A DNA stretch of 64,000 bases, taken from the NCBI RefSeq assembly GCF_003386205.1, contig NZ_QRDY01000021.1, forward strand, positions 31,133 to 95,132, written 5' to 3'. A program made the position numbers and the translations under genes. Shown piece by piece: positions 7,780 to 15,898 of this stretch. The stretch is from Cohnella lupini. Lineage in GTDB: Bacteria; Bacillota; Bacilli; Paenibacillales; Paenibacillaceae. The notes under the pieces were generated by a model, which worked only from the letters and a program-made list of their open reading frames with translations, searched no databases and was not told the origin of the DNA. The number at the start of each line of letters is the position of its first letter. Position 1 is the stretch's first letter.

Positions 7780-10700
7780 ATGGAAATATTCCGTTTATTC
7801 GGCTCCATTCTTATAAACAACTCCGGGGCAGACGACGCGCTAGATAGTGTCGATGAACGAGGCAGACGCGCCCAATCCCGTCTTTCGGATATCGGCAAGG
7901 CGGCGGGGGCCGTCGTTCTCTCTCTCGGTGCGCTTGGAGCGGCGGCGGCGATCGGTCTTGGTGCCAAAGCATTCAAGTCGGCGGATGAATTTCATAAGGC
8001 AATGAACGGCCTAGCTGCTGAAACGGGTGCGACGGCGGAAGAGATGAAAGGCTTGGAGCAGTCCGCAAAAAATCTGTATAACAACGGAATGGGCGAAAAC
8101 TTCGAGGACATCGCAAAGTCGATGGCGCTCATTAAGACGACGACCGGCGCAACGGGGACTGAGTTGGAGAAGCTTTCACAACATGCGCTCATGCTTCGGG
8201 ATACCTTTGAAATGGATGTCGCCGGCAGCGCGAACACCGCTAACTCCCTTATGAAGCAATTCGGCATAACGGGCCAGCAAGCCTATACCTTGATTGCCCA
8301 GGGCGCGCAACAGGGCGCGAACAAGAACGGCGACCTCTTAGACGTGCTAAATGAATACGCGCCGCAATTCTCCGCACTCGGTTTCTCGGCAGAAGAGTTT
8401 ACAGATACGCTCATTCAAGGGTCAAAAGATGGTGCTTTTCAAGTAGACAAAGTCGGGGATGCGATCAAGGAGTTTACTATACGCTCCAAGGACTTGTCCA
8501 AGACTTCTGTCGAAGCCTTCCAACAACTGAACCTGAATGCCGTGGATATGTCTTACGCCTTCGGAGAGGGCGGAGAAGCCGCGCAGGATGCATTCGGGAA
8601 GGTAATTAGAGCATTAGAGAACACGAAAGACCCATTGCAACGAAATGCAATCGGCGTCGCTCTTTTTGGTACGCAGTTCGAGGATTTGGAAGCTTCGGCG
8701 ATTCTATCCCTTGGAAATGTTCAAAGCTATACCAACTCAACGGCCGACACACTTCAAAAAATCAACGACGTAAAATACGATACGGTTGGCGAAGCGGTGC
8801 AAGGTATTGGCCGGAACCTCGAAACAGGCATTTTGATACCGCTCGGGGAAAAGATTCTTCCTAAGCTGCAGGATTTCGCAGACTGGTTCATTGATCATAT
8901 GCCTGAGATAGAGGACGCGATAAACGAGTCTATTGACGTCGCAATTGGTATTTTCGAAGGATTCGCCGAAGCGTTACAATGGGTCATTGATAACGGTGAC
9001 ATCCTCTTACCTATCATTGCGGGGCTTACAGGGGCGATTGCGGCACAATTGGTCATAAACGTTGTTGTTAATGCTTATAAGGCGTGGAAACTAGCAACAA
9101 CGGCGCAAACGACAGCCCAATGGCTCTTAAATGCGGCAATGAATGCAAATCCGCTCGGTTTGATTGCACTTGCGGTCGGCGCACTCGTTACGGTAGGTAT
9201 CCTACTGTACAAGAATTGGGATAAGGTGCGAGAGGCGACCTCCAAGTTTTGGGATTGGGTTAAAAACTTCATGAATGGATGGGGCGGCAAAATCTTGCTT
9301 GTTCTAGCTCCGTTCATCGGGGTTCCGTTGATGATCGCCACGCATTGGAACGAGATTAAAGGCATCGTCTCTAAGGCGTTTAACGCCGCGCTAGACTGGC
9401 TCAAGTCTGTTCCAAAAAAGATGGAGGAACTAGGCAATAACATTGCTATGGGACTCCTCAACGGCATCAAGGATATGAAAGACAAGGTTGTCCAGCAAGC
9501 GAAGGACATGGCTTCCGAAGTCGGCGAAAGCATCCGTGGATTTTTTGGGATCAAGTCTCCTTCGAAGCTAACGACGGAGTATGGCCGGAACATCGTTGAA
9601 GGTATGAGTAAGGGGATTTCCGAAAATGCGAGTAAGGCCGGTGATGCCGCGAAGAAGATGTCTCAGGAAGTGCGAGACAAGACGCTCCAGGGCTTAAATT
9701 CGCTAGGCGATGCAATCACGGAAGCGCTCCGCAAGCGGTACGAGAAAGAGCAGTCCATTCAAGAACGTGCAAATGACAAGGAGTTAGACCGGGAGCGGTC
9801 GGCTTCGGAAGAAAAGATTCGAATTTACGAACGCGAGCGGGACGAAAAGCTTGATCTTCTCTATCGGCAGTTTAATCCGGACATCGAGGCCAAGCAAAAG
9901 GAAATCGACGATCTAGACGACGTGACCGATGCAGAAGAGAAAGCCCTAAAGGAACGGCAATATCAGGAACGACTTGCGGCCAAGCAAAAAGAGCTTGCAG
10001 AAGCCGAAGACGCGGACAAGCTTGCGGATATTCAAGCGGACTTGAACGAAATGATTGCCGATCATGCGCGTGACCTCTTGTTAGAAGCTCGGAAGATCCA
10101 AAAGGATAAACTCCGCGACGAGATCGACGCCCTTCGGGATCAATACGAGGCCGCGAAAGATAGCGCGGAAATGGAATACCAGGACAAAAAGAAGTCGGAA
10201 GAAGACAAGTTTGCGGCAACGGAAACGCGATTAGGCAAGGAAAAGACGGCCATTCAAGCGCATTTCGCGGCATTAACAACCGAGGAGAAATTACAGGCCG
10301 AGGCGCGCAAATTGGCACTTGATAAGAACAACGCCGAGCTTATCACATTGCTCAAGACGTACAATCCGCAATGGTTGAATGCCGGTCAGTCCTTCGGGGA
10401 GCAGTTGCTTGATGGTCTGAACAGCAAGAAGGAAAGCATTGCGAACACCGTCAATGACATGCTCTCGTTTTTGAACAAGGCCGGCGCTTCCGTGGGATCG
10501 GCTGCAGGGTCTTACATTGTGAAATCCGGTGATACCTTGTCCGAGATTGCCAAGAAGCTCGGTACGACCGTTTCTAAGCTTTCGGAATTGAACAACATTA
10601 CGAATCCGAACCTTATTCGCGTCGGGCAATCGCTAAAGATCCCCGGATACAAGAACGGAACAAGCTTCGCGGCCGGAGGGTGGTCACTCGTCGGCGAGGA

Positions 10701-10899
10701 AGGCATGGAGCTTTTGAACCTTCCGAGGGGAAGCCAAGTCACGTCGAACCATAAGACGGAGGACTTGCTAAGAGGGGCAGGGCAACCCGAATACATTCAA
10801 ACACATATTTACTTGGAGGGGAAAGAAATTGCTTCTGTCGTCTCTAAAGCGCAGCACAATAAAACGCAAAATTTTACGCGGTCTGCGGGGTTGGTTTAG
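7780..10899 (+). CDS. Tape measure protein with internal LysM domain
   Basis: 1039 residues, the longest phage gene, directly after the chaperones: it sets tail length and is ejected on infection. The N-terminal 370 residues match PhageMin_Tail/TP901 tape measures (ADEFHKAMNGLAAETGATAEEM, LYNNGMGENFEDIA). Hydrophobic helices lie at about 405-430 and 455-480. A long charged coiled coil (KRYEKEQSIQERANDKELDRE and on) spans about 645-865. A LysM peptidoglycan-binding domain (YIVKSGDTLSEIAKKLG to VGQSLKIPG) sits at about 911-956. No lytic transglycosylase or M23 motif seen. Confidence 0.93.
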   Translation: MEIFRLFGSILINNSGADDALDSVDERGRRAQSRLSDIGKAAGAVVLSLGALGAAAAIGLGAKAFKSADEFHKAMNGLAAETGATAEEMKGLEQSAKNLYNNGMGENFEDIAKSMALIKTTTGATGTELEKLSQHALMLRDTFEMDVAGSANTANSLMKQFGITGQQAYTLIAQGAQQGANKNGDLLDVLNEYAPQFSALGFSAEEFTDTLIQGSKDGAFQVDKVGDAIKEFTIRSKDLSKTSVEAFQQLNLNAVDMSYAFGEGGEAAQDAFGKVIRALENTKDPLQRNAIGVALFGTQFEDLEASAILSLGNVQSYTNSTADTLQKINDVKYDTVGEAVQGIGRNLETGILIPLGEKILPKLQDFADWFIDHMPEIEDAINESIDVAIGIFEGFAEALQWVIDNGDILLPIIAGLTGAIAAQLVINVVVNAYKAWKLATTAQTTAQWLLNAAMNANPLGLIALAVGALVTVGILLYKNWDKVREATSKFWDWVKNFMNGWGGKILLVLAPFIGVPLMIATHWNEIKGIVSKAFNAALDWLKSVPKKMEELGNNIAMGLLNGIKDMKDKVVQQAKDMASEVGESIRGFFGIKSPSKLTTEYGRNIVEGMSKGISENASKAGDAAKKMSQEVRDKTLQGLNSLGDAITEALRKRYEKEQSIQERANDKELDRERSASEEKIRIYERERDEKLDLLYRQFNPDIEAKQKEIDDLDDVTDAEEKALKERQYQERLAAKQKELAEAEDADKLADIQADLNEMIADHARDLLLEARKIQKDKLRDEIDALRDQYEAAKDSAEMEYQDKKKSEEDKFAATETRLGKEKTAIQAHFAALTTEEKLQAEARKLALDKNNAELITLLKTYNPQWLNAGQSFGEQLLDGLNSKKESIANTVNDMLSFLNKAGASVGSAAGSYIVKSGDTLSEIAKKLGTTVSKLSELNNITNPNLIRVGQSLKIPGYKNGTSFAAGGWSLVGEEGMELLNLPRGSQVTSNHKTEDLLRGAGQPEYIQTHIYLEGKEIASVVSKAQHNKTQNFTRSAGLV

Positions 10900-11463
10900 A
10901 TGCTATCCACGATTCGATTAGACGGCATTGATAATCTGGATCTTAATTTCCATGTGCTTCGCGGATCAGCCTATCCCGTTCTGCCTAATACGGTAGAGCG
11001 GGTTCTTTCTATCCCGGGGAAAAATGGCGCATGGCACTTTGGTTCGGATTTAGACGTTAAGCAATTTGATTTCATTTGTGCAATCAACGCGCAGAACGCC
11101 GAGCAGCTCCAACAATACGTTTCGTCGCTCGCTTCATTCCTGGTCGATATTTATGGTAAGCCGAGGGAATTAAAGCTTGTTTTGCTTTCCCAACCGGATC
11201 GGGAATACATCGCTCGATATTCCGGCTCCAGTCCATTAGATAGAAATGTAGGCTATGGGGAATTTACGCTTCCCTTAATTGCCTTCGACCCCTTCGGGTA
11301 CAGCCAAGAGAACATATACGAGACGACAATCACGACCACGACTTTCCAGACGGTCATTAGTTCAGACGGGAATGTCCGGACCGAACCGATTATCGAATTA
11401 AAGAACAACGGTTCGACGACGCTCGCAAGCTTTACGATTCAGAACGAGTATCAAGCAGATTAA
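10900..11463 (+). CDS. Distal tail protein (Dit), N-terminal part only
   Basis: 187 residues starting immediately after the tape measure stop. The N-terminal ring-forming domain of Dit/Sipho_tail proteins is clear (RVLSIPGKNGAWHFGSDLDVKQFDF, VGYGEFTLPLIAFDPFGYS). The protein ends at LKNNGSTTLASFTIQNEYQAD, where typical Dit proteins of about 250 residues continue into a second beta domain. A matching C-terminal domain appears at the end of the gene at 11857-12441. Dit joins the tail tube to the baseplate. Confidence 0.85.
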   Translation: MLSTIRLDGIDNLDLNFHVLRGSAYPVLPNTVERVLSIPGKNGAWHFGSDLDVKQFDFICAINAQNAEQLQQYVSSLASFLVDIYGKPRELKLVLLSQPDREYIARYSGSSPLDRNVGYGEFTLPLIAFDPFGYSQENIYETTITTTTFQTVISSDGNVRTEPIIELKNNGSTTLASFTIQNEYQAD

Positions 11464-11482
11464 ATTATGAGGAGTGGTACTA

Positions 11483-11860
11483 GTGGGATTCTCAAATACA
11501 ACAGCAGCCGCAATATTAAACGATATCTTTCGGGATGAAACAATTTACCTCGCATTATATAAATCTAATCCAACCGGAGCCGATACAGGAACGGAAGTTA
11601 CAGGCGGGGCGTATGCAAGACAACTCATAACCTTCGCAACTCCGGCTATTGATGTGGGGAAACAGACAATTAAAAATTCAGCCGAGATTCAATTTCCTAT
11701 AGCAACCGCCGATTGGGGAGTAATTACGCATGTCGCCATTCGCTCCGCACTAACTGGAGGAACAATGATTGGTTTTGGCGCATTGGTAACGGCAAAAACG
11801 ATTTTAACCGGGGATCGTTTTGTCATCGCATTGAGCAACGGCGCCATTAAACTGTCATGA
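11483..11860 (+). CDS. Phage tail fibre-like protein (small)
   Basis: 125 residues from GTG 11483, eight bases after GAGGAG. The pattern (LNDIFRDETIYLALYKSNPT, TGTEVTGGAYARQ, WGVITHVAIRSALTGGTMIGFGAL, GDRFVIALSNGAIKLS) matches a widespread family of small phage structural proteins usually labelled tail fibre protein. An in-frame GTG at 11474 overlaps the ribosome site and is less likely. Ends with an ATGA overlap into the next gene. Confidence 0.7.
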   Translation: MGFSNTTAAAILNDIFRDETIYLALYKSNPTGADTGTEVTGGAYARQLITFATPAIDVGKQTIKNSAEIQFPIATADWGVITHVAIRSALTGGTMIGFGALVTAKTILTGDRFVIALSNGAIKLS

Positions 11861-12441
11861 GCTTTAATCGCGGTGCATTCAATCGGACGAAGTTTAATGG
11901 CGGCTCCGTAGATTCTAAAATTTTCGGCGGCTTTACTATTGAATGCGAGTGCGAACAGATCATAAATGCTTACGGTAGATTCGGTGGCGCTTTTCAAGTT
12001 GATGGGGAATCGGAAATGGCCTTTGACGGGACGAAGGATTTTTTATCCTTGTTTGTCCTGGAACAAGAACTTGAAACCACTATCATTGGCACTCGAAGTC
12101 ATTTGACGGGATTTCTCTTAGATCAAGTACTTGAAACCGATATTTTAGGCACTCGGAGTCATCAGGCCAAGTTTGATGTGGATTGCCAACTTGATTCGAC
12201 GATTACGGCCAACCGGAACCACGTGGAGAAGATCACGATAACCGGTCCGTTTGAGCCAGGATCGACTATTATCATCGACTCGAAGAAGTTAACCGTCCGG
12301 AAGAACAGCCAAAATGCTTTACAAAGCATGACCGGCGACTTTATAGGATTGACACTCGGAAAGAACAAAATCACTTATTCCGATTCTGGATCTACCCGGA
12401 CCGTTCAAGTTCGTATCACGCACAAAGATAAATTCGTATGA
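11857..12441 (+). CDS. Tail protein with internal repeats and Dit-like C-terminal domain
   Basis: 194 residues, ATGA overlap with the preceding gene. It begins with an FNRGAFNRTKFN motif common in phage baseplate proteins. Residues about 66-128 hold three similar units of about 22 residues (LEQELETTIIGTRSH, LDQVLETDILGTRSH, VDCQLDSTITANRNH). The last 65 residues (GSTIIIDSKKLTVRKNSQNA, MTGDFIGLTLGKNKITYS) look like the C-terminal domain of Dit proteins, which is missing from the gene at 10900-11463. Probably a baseplate component. Confidence 0.6.
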   Translation: MSFNRGAFNRTKFNGGSVDSKIFGGFTIECECEQIINAYGRFGGAFQVDGESEMAFDGTKDFLSLFVLEQELETTIIGTRSHLTGFLLDQVLETDILGTRSHQAKFDVDCQLDSTITANRNHVEKITITGPFEPGSTIIIDSKKLTVRKNSQNALQSMTGDFIGLTLGKNKITYSDSGSTRTVQVRITHKDKFV

Positions 12442-12450
12442 GGTGAGAAC

Positions 12451-14472
12451 ATGGCGAATGCGCCAATAACCGTTTATGACCTGAATATGAATAAGGTCGC
12501 CTATCTCGAAAATGCCTATACGGTTGGCTATGAAATGCCGCTTAACGCACTTTGGACAGCTTCCTTTTCCTTGCCGATCAATGATCCAAAGAATGCCGAG
12601 TGCTTACCACTCCGATACGTGGAAATATTCGACGGCGGGCAGCGGATCGACCTGTTCCGGATTATTCCGAACGTAATGAGCAGAGACGGCGACCGCATTA
12701 CTTACAACTGCGAGCATGTCCTTGCGACGCTTCTGGACGATCTTCTTTTTCAGTTTCACACGGTCGGTAATCTCGGGTTTTACACGACGGACGTTATCAA
12801 TTACGTACTTACAAAACAGAGCGTCACACGTTGGCAGCGCGGGGATATCCAATTTGCCCATCAATTCGAATACACGTGGGAAAATGAATCCTTGTTAGGG
12901 GCGCTCGTCTCCATTCCTAAGCCTTTCACAGCAGAGTTCCTATGGACATGGAATACAACGACATTCCCTTGGAAGTTGAACCTCGTACAGCCCTCACAGG
13001 CAGTTGAGGCGTACATACGTTACGGGGCGAACATGCAGGGCATCGAAAAGACGATCGATCCGACGTCAATTTGTACGCGCATATACCCGATGGGGTATGG
13101 CGAGGGCGTGAATCAATTGCTCATTTCGGACGTCAACGGCGGATTGCCTTATTTGGATGCGGACACGATTTCGACCTATGGCATCGTCGCGAAAACCTTT
13201 GTTGACCGTCGGTTTACATCGGCGGAAACGTTGAAGGCGCAAGGGCAAGCGATCCTTACAAAGCTTAAAATCCCTCGCGTTTCATATACCGTTAAGGCAT
13301 CGGAGTTATTCGCGATTACGAAAGATCCGTTAGATCGATTTAATACCGGTTCCTTGGTCCGGGTCATCGATCAAGAGATTGGCGAAGACTTTATTATCAG
13401 AGTGGTTAACAAGCGCAGAAGCGATGTTCTAGGCTCGCCAGGGGACGTAGAGCTTGAGATTGCGAATCAGGGCTTGGACGTCACGAACGAGATAGCTGAC
13501 CTACAGACACGCCAACGGATCGGTGAGGTATACGCCCAGGGCGCGACCAACATCGACTCCCATGACTTCGCGGATAACTGCGACCAAACCCATCCGGCCA
13601 CGCTTCGGTTTTGGATTCCAGAGGAAGCAGTACGGATCAATAAACTAATGCTTTCTTATGAAAGCCAACCTTTCAGAGCTTACGAACGGTCGATTGCTTC
13701 GGCTCCTGCTACAACCTCCGGGGCTTCTAGCATTACAACGACCGGAGCGAGCAGCATTACGACCACAGGCGCGAGCAGTATAACAACGACAGGCGCAAGT
13801 AGCATAACAACCACCGGGGCTAGTAGCATTACGACAACGGGCGCAAGTAGCTCTACTACGACTTCTTCGACTAGCGTTATTGGTGACACTCTTCCGGTTG
13901 TAAGTTATGAAGGATCTTTAGTTAATCCAGGTACGATGTCAACAGTACCGGATCATAATCACGGAATCACCTCGGGTACGCAATTAATGGTACTGGGTGG
14001 TGGATCGGTGACTTTTTCAGCGTCGGGAAGTCATTCGCATAACGTCGGGGTTCATAATCACCTTTTTGAAAGTGAATCGCATTTCCATGGCATGAATCAC
14101 ACACATGATATGCCGCATTACCACAGTATGCCGCATACTCACGAAATGCCGCATTACCACAGTATGCCGCACACACATGACATGCCGCACACACACAGCA
14201 TTCCTGCACACACTCACGGAATTGAGTACGGGATATTCGAGGGGGTAACGCCGACTAGTATTACTGTTAGAGTTGATGGGAATGTTGTTCCAGGGCTTGG
14301 AGTAGCGGAAGAGAGTGTAGATATTATTCCTTATCTTGCGAAGGATGGGGAGGGCAGAGTTACGCGCGGAACATGGCACACAATACAAATAACGCCCAAT
14401 AGTCTTGGGCGCATTGTGTCGTCTGTTGTATCTCAAATTTTCGTCCAAAGTCGAGGTGGAGGGGATTATTGA
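12451..14472 (+). CDS. Phage tail protein (Tal-like) with Thr/Ser repeats and His-rich segment
   Basis: 673 residues from ATG 12451 behind GAGGTGAG. The first 370 match the Prophage_tail (PF06605, Tal/gp18-like) hub family (LNALWTASFSLPINDPKN, RITYNCEHVLATLLDD, SICTRIYPMGYGEG). Six units of eight residues (GASSITTT-like) follow at about 424-471. A His-rich region at about 527-590 has around ten HxH pairs (MPHYHSMPHTHEMPHYH). A final beta region carries ITVRVDGNVVPGLG. No M23 peptidase domain seen. The 3' end overlaps the opposite-strand stalk gene by seven bases. Confidence 0.85.
   Translation: MANAPITVYDLNMNKVAYLENAYTVGYEMPLNALWTASFSLPINDPKNAECLPLRYVEIFDGGQRIDLFRIIPNVMSRDGDRITYNCEHVLATLLDDLLFQFHTVGNLGFYTTDVINYVLTKQSVTRWQRGDIQFAHQFEYTWENESLLGALVSIPKPFTAEFLWTWNTTTFPWKLNLVQPSQAVEAYIRYGANMQGIEKTIDPTSICTRIYPMGYGEGVNQLLISDVNGGLPYLDADTISTYGIVAKTFVDRRFTSAETLKAQGQAILTKLKIPRVSYTVKASELFAITKDPLDRFNTGSLVRVIDQEIGEDFIIRVVNKRRSDVLGSPGDVELEIANQGLDVTNEIADLQTRQRIGEVYAQGATNIDSHDFADNCDQTHPATLRFWIPEEAVRINKLMLSYESQPFRAYERSIASAPATTSGASSITTTGASSITTTGASSITTTGASSITTTGASSITTTGASSSTTTSSTSVIGDTLPVVSYEGSLVNPGTMSTVPDHNHGITSGTQLMVLGGGSVTFSASGSHSHNVGVHNHLFESESHFHGMNHTHDMPHYHSMPHTHEMPHYHSMPHTHDMPHTHSIPAHTHGIEYGIFEGVTPTSITVRVDGNVVPGLGVAEESVDIIPYLAKDGEGRVTRGTWHTIQITPNSLGRIVSSVVSQIFVQSRGGGDY
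13720..13863 (+). repeat. Six tandem 24-base coding repeats
   Basis: Six in-frame 24-base units encode GASSITTT five times and GASSSTTT once inside the Tal-like gene. Synonymous codons differ from unit to unit (GGG GCT TCT AGC, GGA GCG AGC AGC, GGC GCA AGT AGC), so the repeat is far better conserved in protein than in DNA. Confidence 0.9.
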
Positions 14473-15059
14473 GCGGTAAAAGATTGAATAAATTGTTTTT
14501 CGAAGTAAAAACCGCCCTGAACCTTAATTAAAATATGATTGCCTTTGTCGTTAGTAAAAATTTTATCACCGACTACAACATTAGAAACGGGGAATAACTC
14601 GCTAACTCCGTCGTAAGTAAGTGTAACGTTTGTTTGTCCGGGGTTAGTGCTAATGGCCGTTTTAAAGTCCACTTTATATTCATCTAATAACTTGTACGAA
14701 ACCCAATCATTTAAGTTTATATTGGTTGCGCTTGGTTCAGTTGGATTTTCTGTTTCTGTTGATTCATTCGGCAATTCTATCACTTCCTTTTCGTTTTGAT
14801 CTAGCGTTATCGTTCCAGCTTTAAATCCAACATCATAACCGAATATCTCTCCCGCTTCACGAAGGGGGATGTAAGTATTGCCGTCGTATGCGAGCGGTTT
14901 ATTTTTCATGTTGACCGACTTTCCATCAACCTTTACTACGTAGTCGGGGCGCAAAATTGCGGATATTTTTTCAAGCGCCGGCGCTCCGAACGCGGTTCCT
15001 GCGGTTGCTGCAAAGGCTCCAATAACGATACCGATAACCATCGAACGAACTTGTTTCAT
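14466..15059 (-). CDS. Secreted stalk-domain (copper amine oxidase N-terminal-like) moron protein
   Basis: About 197 residues from the ATG at 15059. It has a signal peptide (MKQVRSMVIGIVIGAFAATAGTAFG) and then a stalk / Cu_amine_oxidN1 domain (YVVKVDGKSVNMKNKPLAYDGNTYIPLREAGEIFGYDV), common in Paenibacillaceae surface proteins. After a Glu/Thr-rich linker comes an unrecognised C-terminal domain. It runs against the surrounding tail genes, has its own extended -10 promoter, and is AT-rich relative to them. These are features of a lysogenic-conversion gene. An upstream TTG at 15077 is possible, but GGAG fits the chosen start better. Confidence 0.78.
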   Translation of the reverse strand: MKQVRSMVIGIVIGAFAATAGTAFGAPALEKISAILRPDYVVKVDGKSVNMKNKPLAYDGNTYIPLREAGEIFGYDVGFKAGTITLDQNEKEVIELPNESTETENPTEPSATNINLNDWVSYKLLDEYKVDFKTAISTNPGQTNVTLTYDGVSELFPVSNVVVGDKIFTNDKGNHILIKVQGGFYFEKQFIQSFTAQ

Positions 15060-15088
15060 TTCATTATTCAGCTCCAATGTTTTTGATA

Positions 15089-15097
15089 ATTATACCA
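15089..15097 (-). promoter_or_regulatory. Extended -10 promoter of the moron gene
   Basis: TGGTATAAT on the minus strand, about 30 bases upstream of the stalk-domain gene start, followed by GGAG at a usable spacing. No good -35 is seen, which is normal for extended -10 promoters. It would let the gene be transcribed in the lysogen while the tail genes are silent. Confidence 0.55.
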
Positions 15098-15151
15098 TAT
15101 ATTACTTTATTCGACCCTGATAGGTTTCGGGGATATTTAAGGAGGTTCGAC

Positions 15152-15874
15152 ATGGCACAACAACCAATGTACTCAGGACAAGTTAACAGCCCGGAAACTG
15201 AACTTTCAGCCGCGATTGATGGCGTAGTGACGACGATAAGCCTACTAAACGCCGCCGCCCTTCCCGCAGCGCCAAATATTGCCGTTATCGGGGAAGGGGA
15301 TATTGCTGAAACGATCCTTTACACTGGAAAGTCCGGTAATAACCTAACAGGAGTGACCCGGGGGTTTCAAGGGGTTGCTAGTTCTTGGGGGGCAAACTCT
15401 AAAGTGGCCCGACATTTCACGGCGTATGATTATGACACTTTACGAGCGAATATCGTAGACCATGAGACAAGGCTTGCCCCGCTGACGTCTCCCGCATTTA
15501 CCGGGACACCAACAGCGCCAACAGCGGCCACCGCAACAAACAATACACTAATAGCTACGACGGCACTAGTTCAGGCAAAAATCGATCTCGCTATTGCTAA
15601 TTTAATAGACAGCGCTCCAGGGGCGTTGGATACGTTAAATGAGTTGGCAGCAGCAATGGGGGATGATCCTAACTTTGCCGCTACTGTTACAAATGCCATT
15701 GCCTTAAAACTTAATAGTTCGGCATACACAGCCGCCGACGTATTGGCTAAATTACTTACTGTCGATGGCACTGGTAGTGGGCTAGATGCCGAAATGGTTG
15801 GTGGTCATCATATTACAACTTCTTCATCTGCTCCTTCTGGTGGTGTGAATGGTGACATATGGATTCAATTTTAA
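15152..15874 (+). CDS. Phage tail fibre / collar protein
   Basis: 240 residues from ATG 15152 with an AAGGAGG site. The N-terminus (ELSAAIDGVVTTISLLNAAALPAAPNIAVIGEGDIAETILYTG) is a baseplate-attachment type domain. The middle has the tail fibre repeat LTSPAFTGTPTAPTAATATNNTLIATTALVQAK and an AAAMGDDPNFAATVTNAIALK segment. The end, SGGVNGDIWIQF, matches many fibre C-termini. It is Ala/Thr-rich with trimeric-fibre character. Confidence 0.82.
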   Translation: MAQQPMYSGQVNSPETELSAAIDGVVTTISLLNAAALPAAPNIAVIGEGDIAETILYTGKSGNNLTGVTRGFQGVASSWGANSKVARHFTAYDYDTLRANIVDHETRLAPLTSPAFTGTPTAPTAATATNNTLIATTALVQAKIDLAIANLIDSAPGALDTLNELAAAMGDDPNFAATVTNAIALKLNSSAYTAADVLAKLLTVDGTGSGLDAEMVGGHHITTSSSAPSGGVNGDIWIQF

Positions 15875-15898
15875 TGTTTAATACTGGAGGTGTAATAG

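Noticed and set aside
13720..13863. Possible CRISPR-like array
   Set aside because: The 24-base units are contiguous coding repeats without spacers inside a tail gene.
12451..14472. Endopeptidase activity of the Tal-like protein
   Set aside because: The family name includes endopeptidase tails, but no M23 or NlpC/P60 catalytic motif could be found in this copy.
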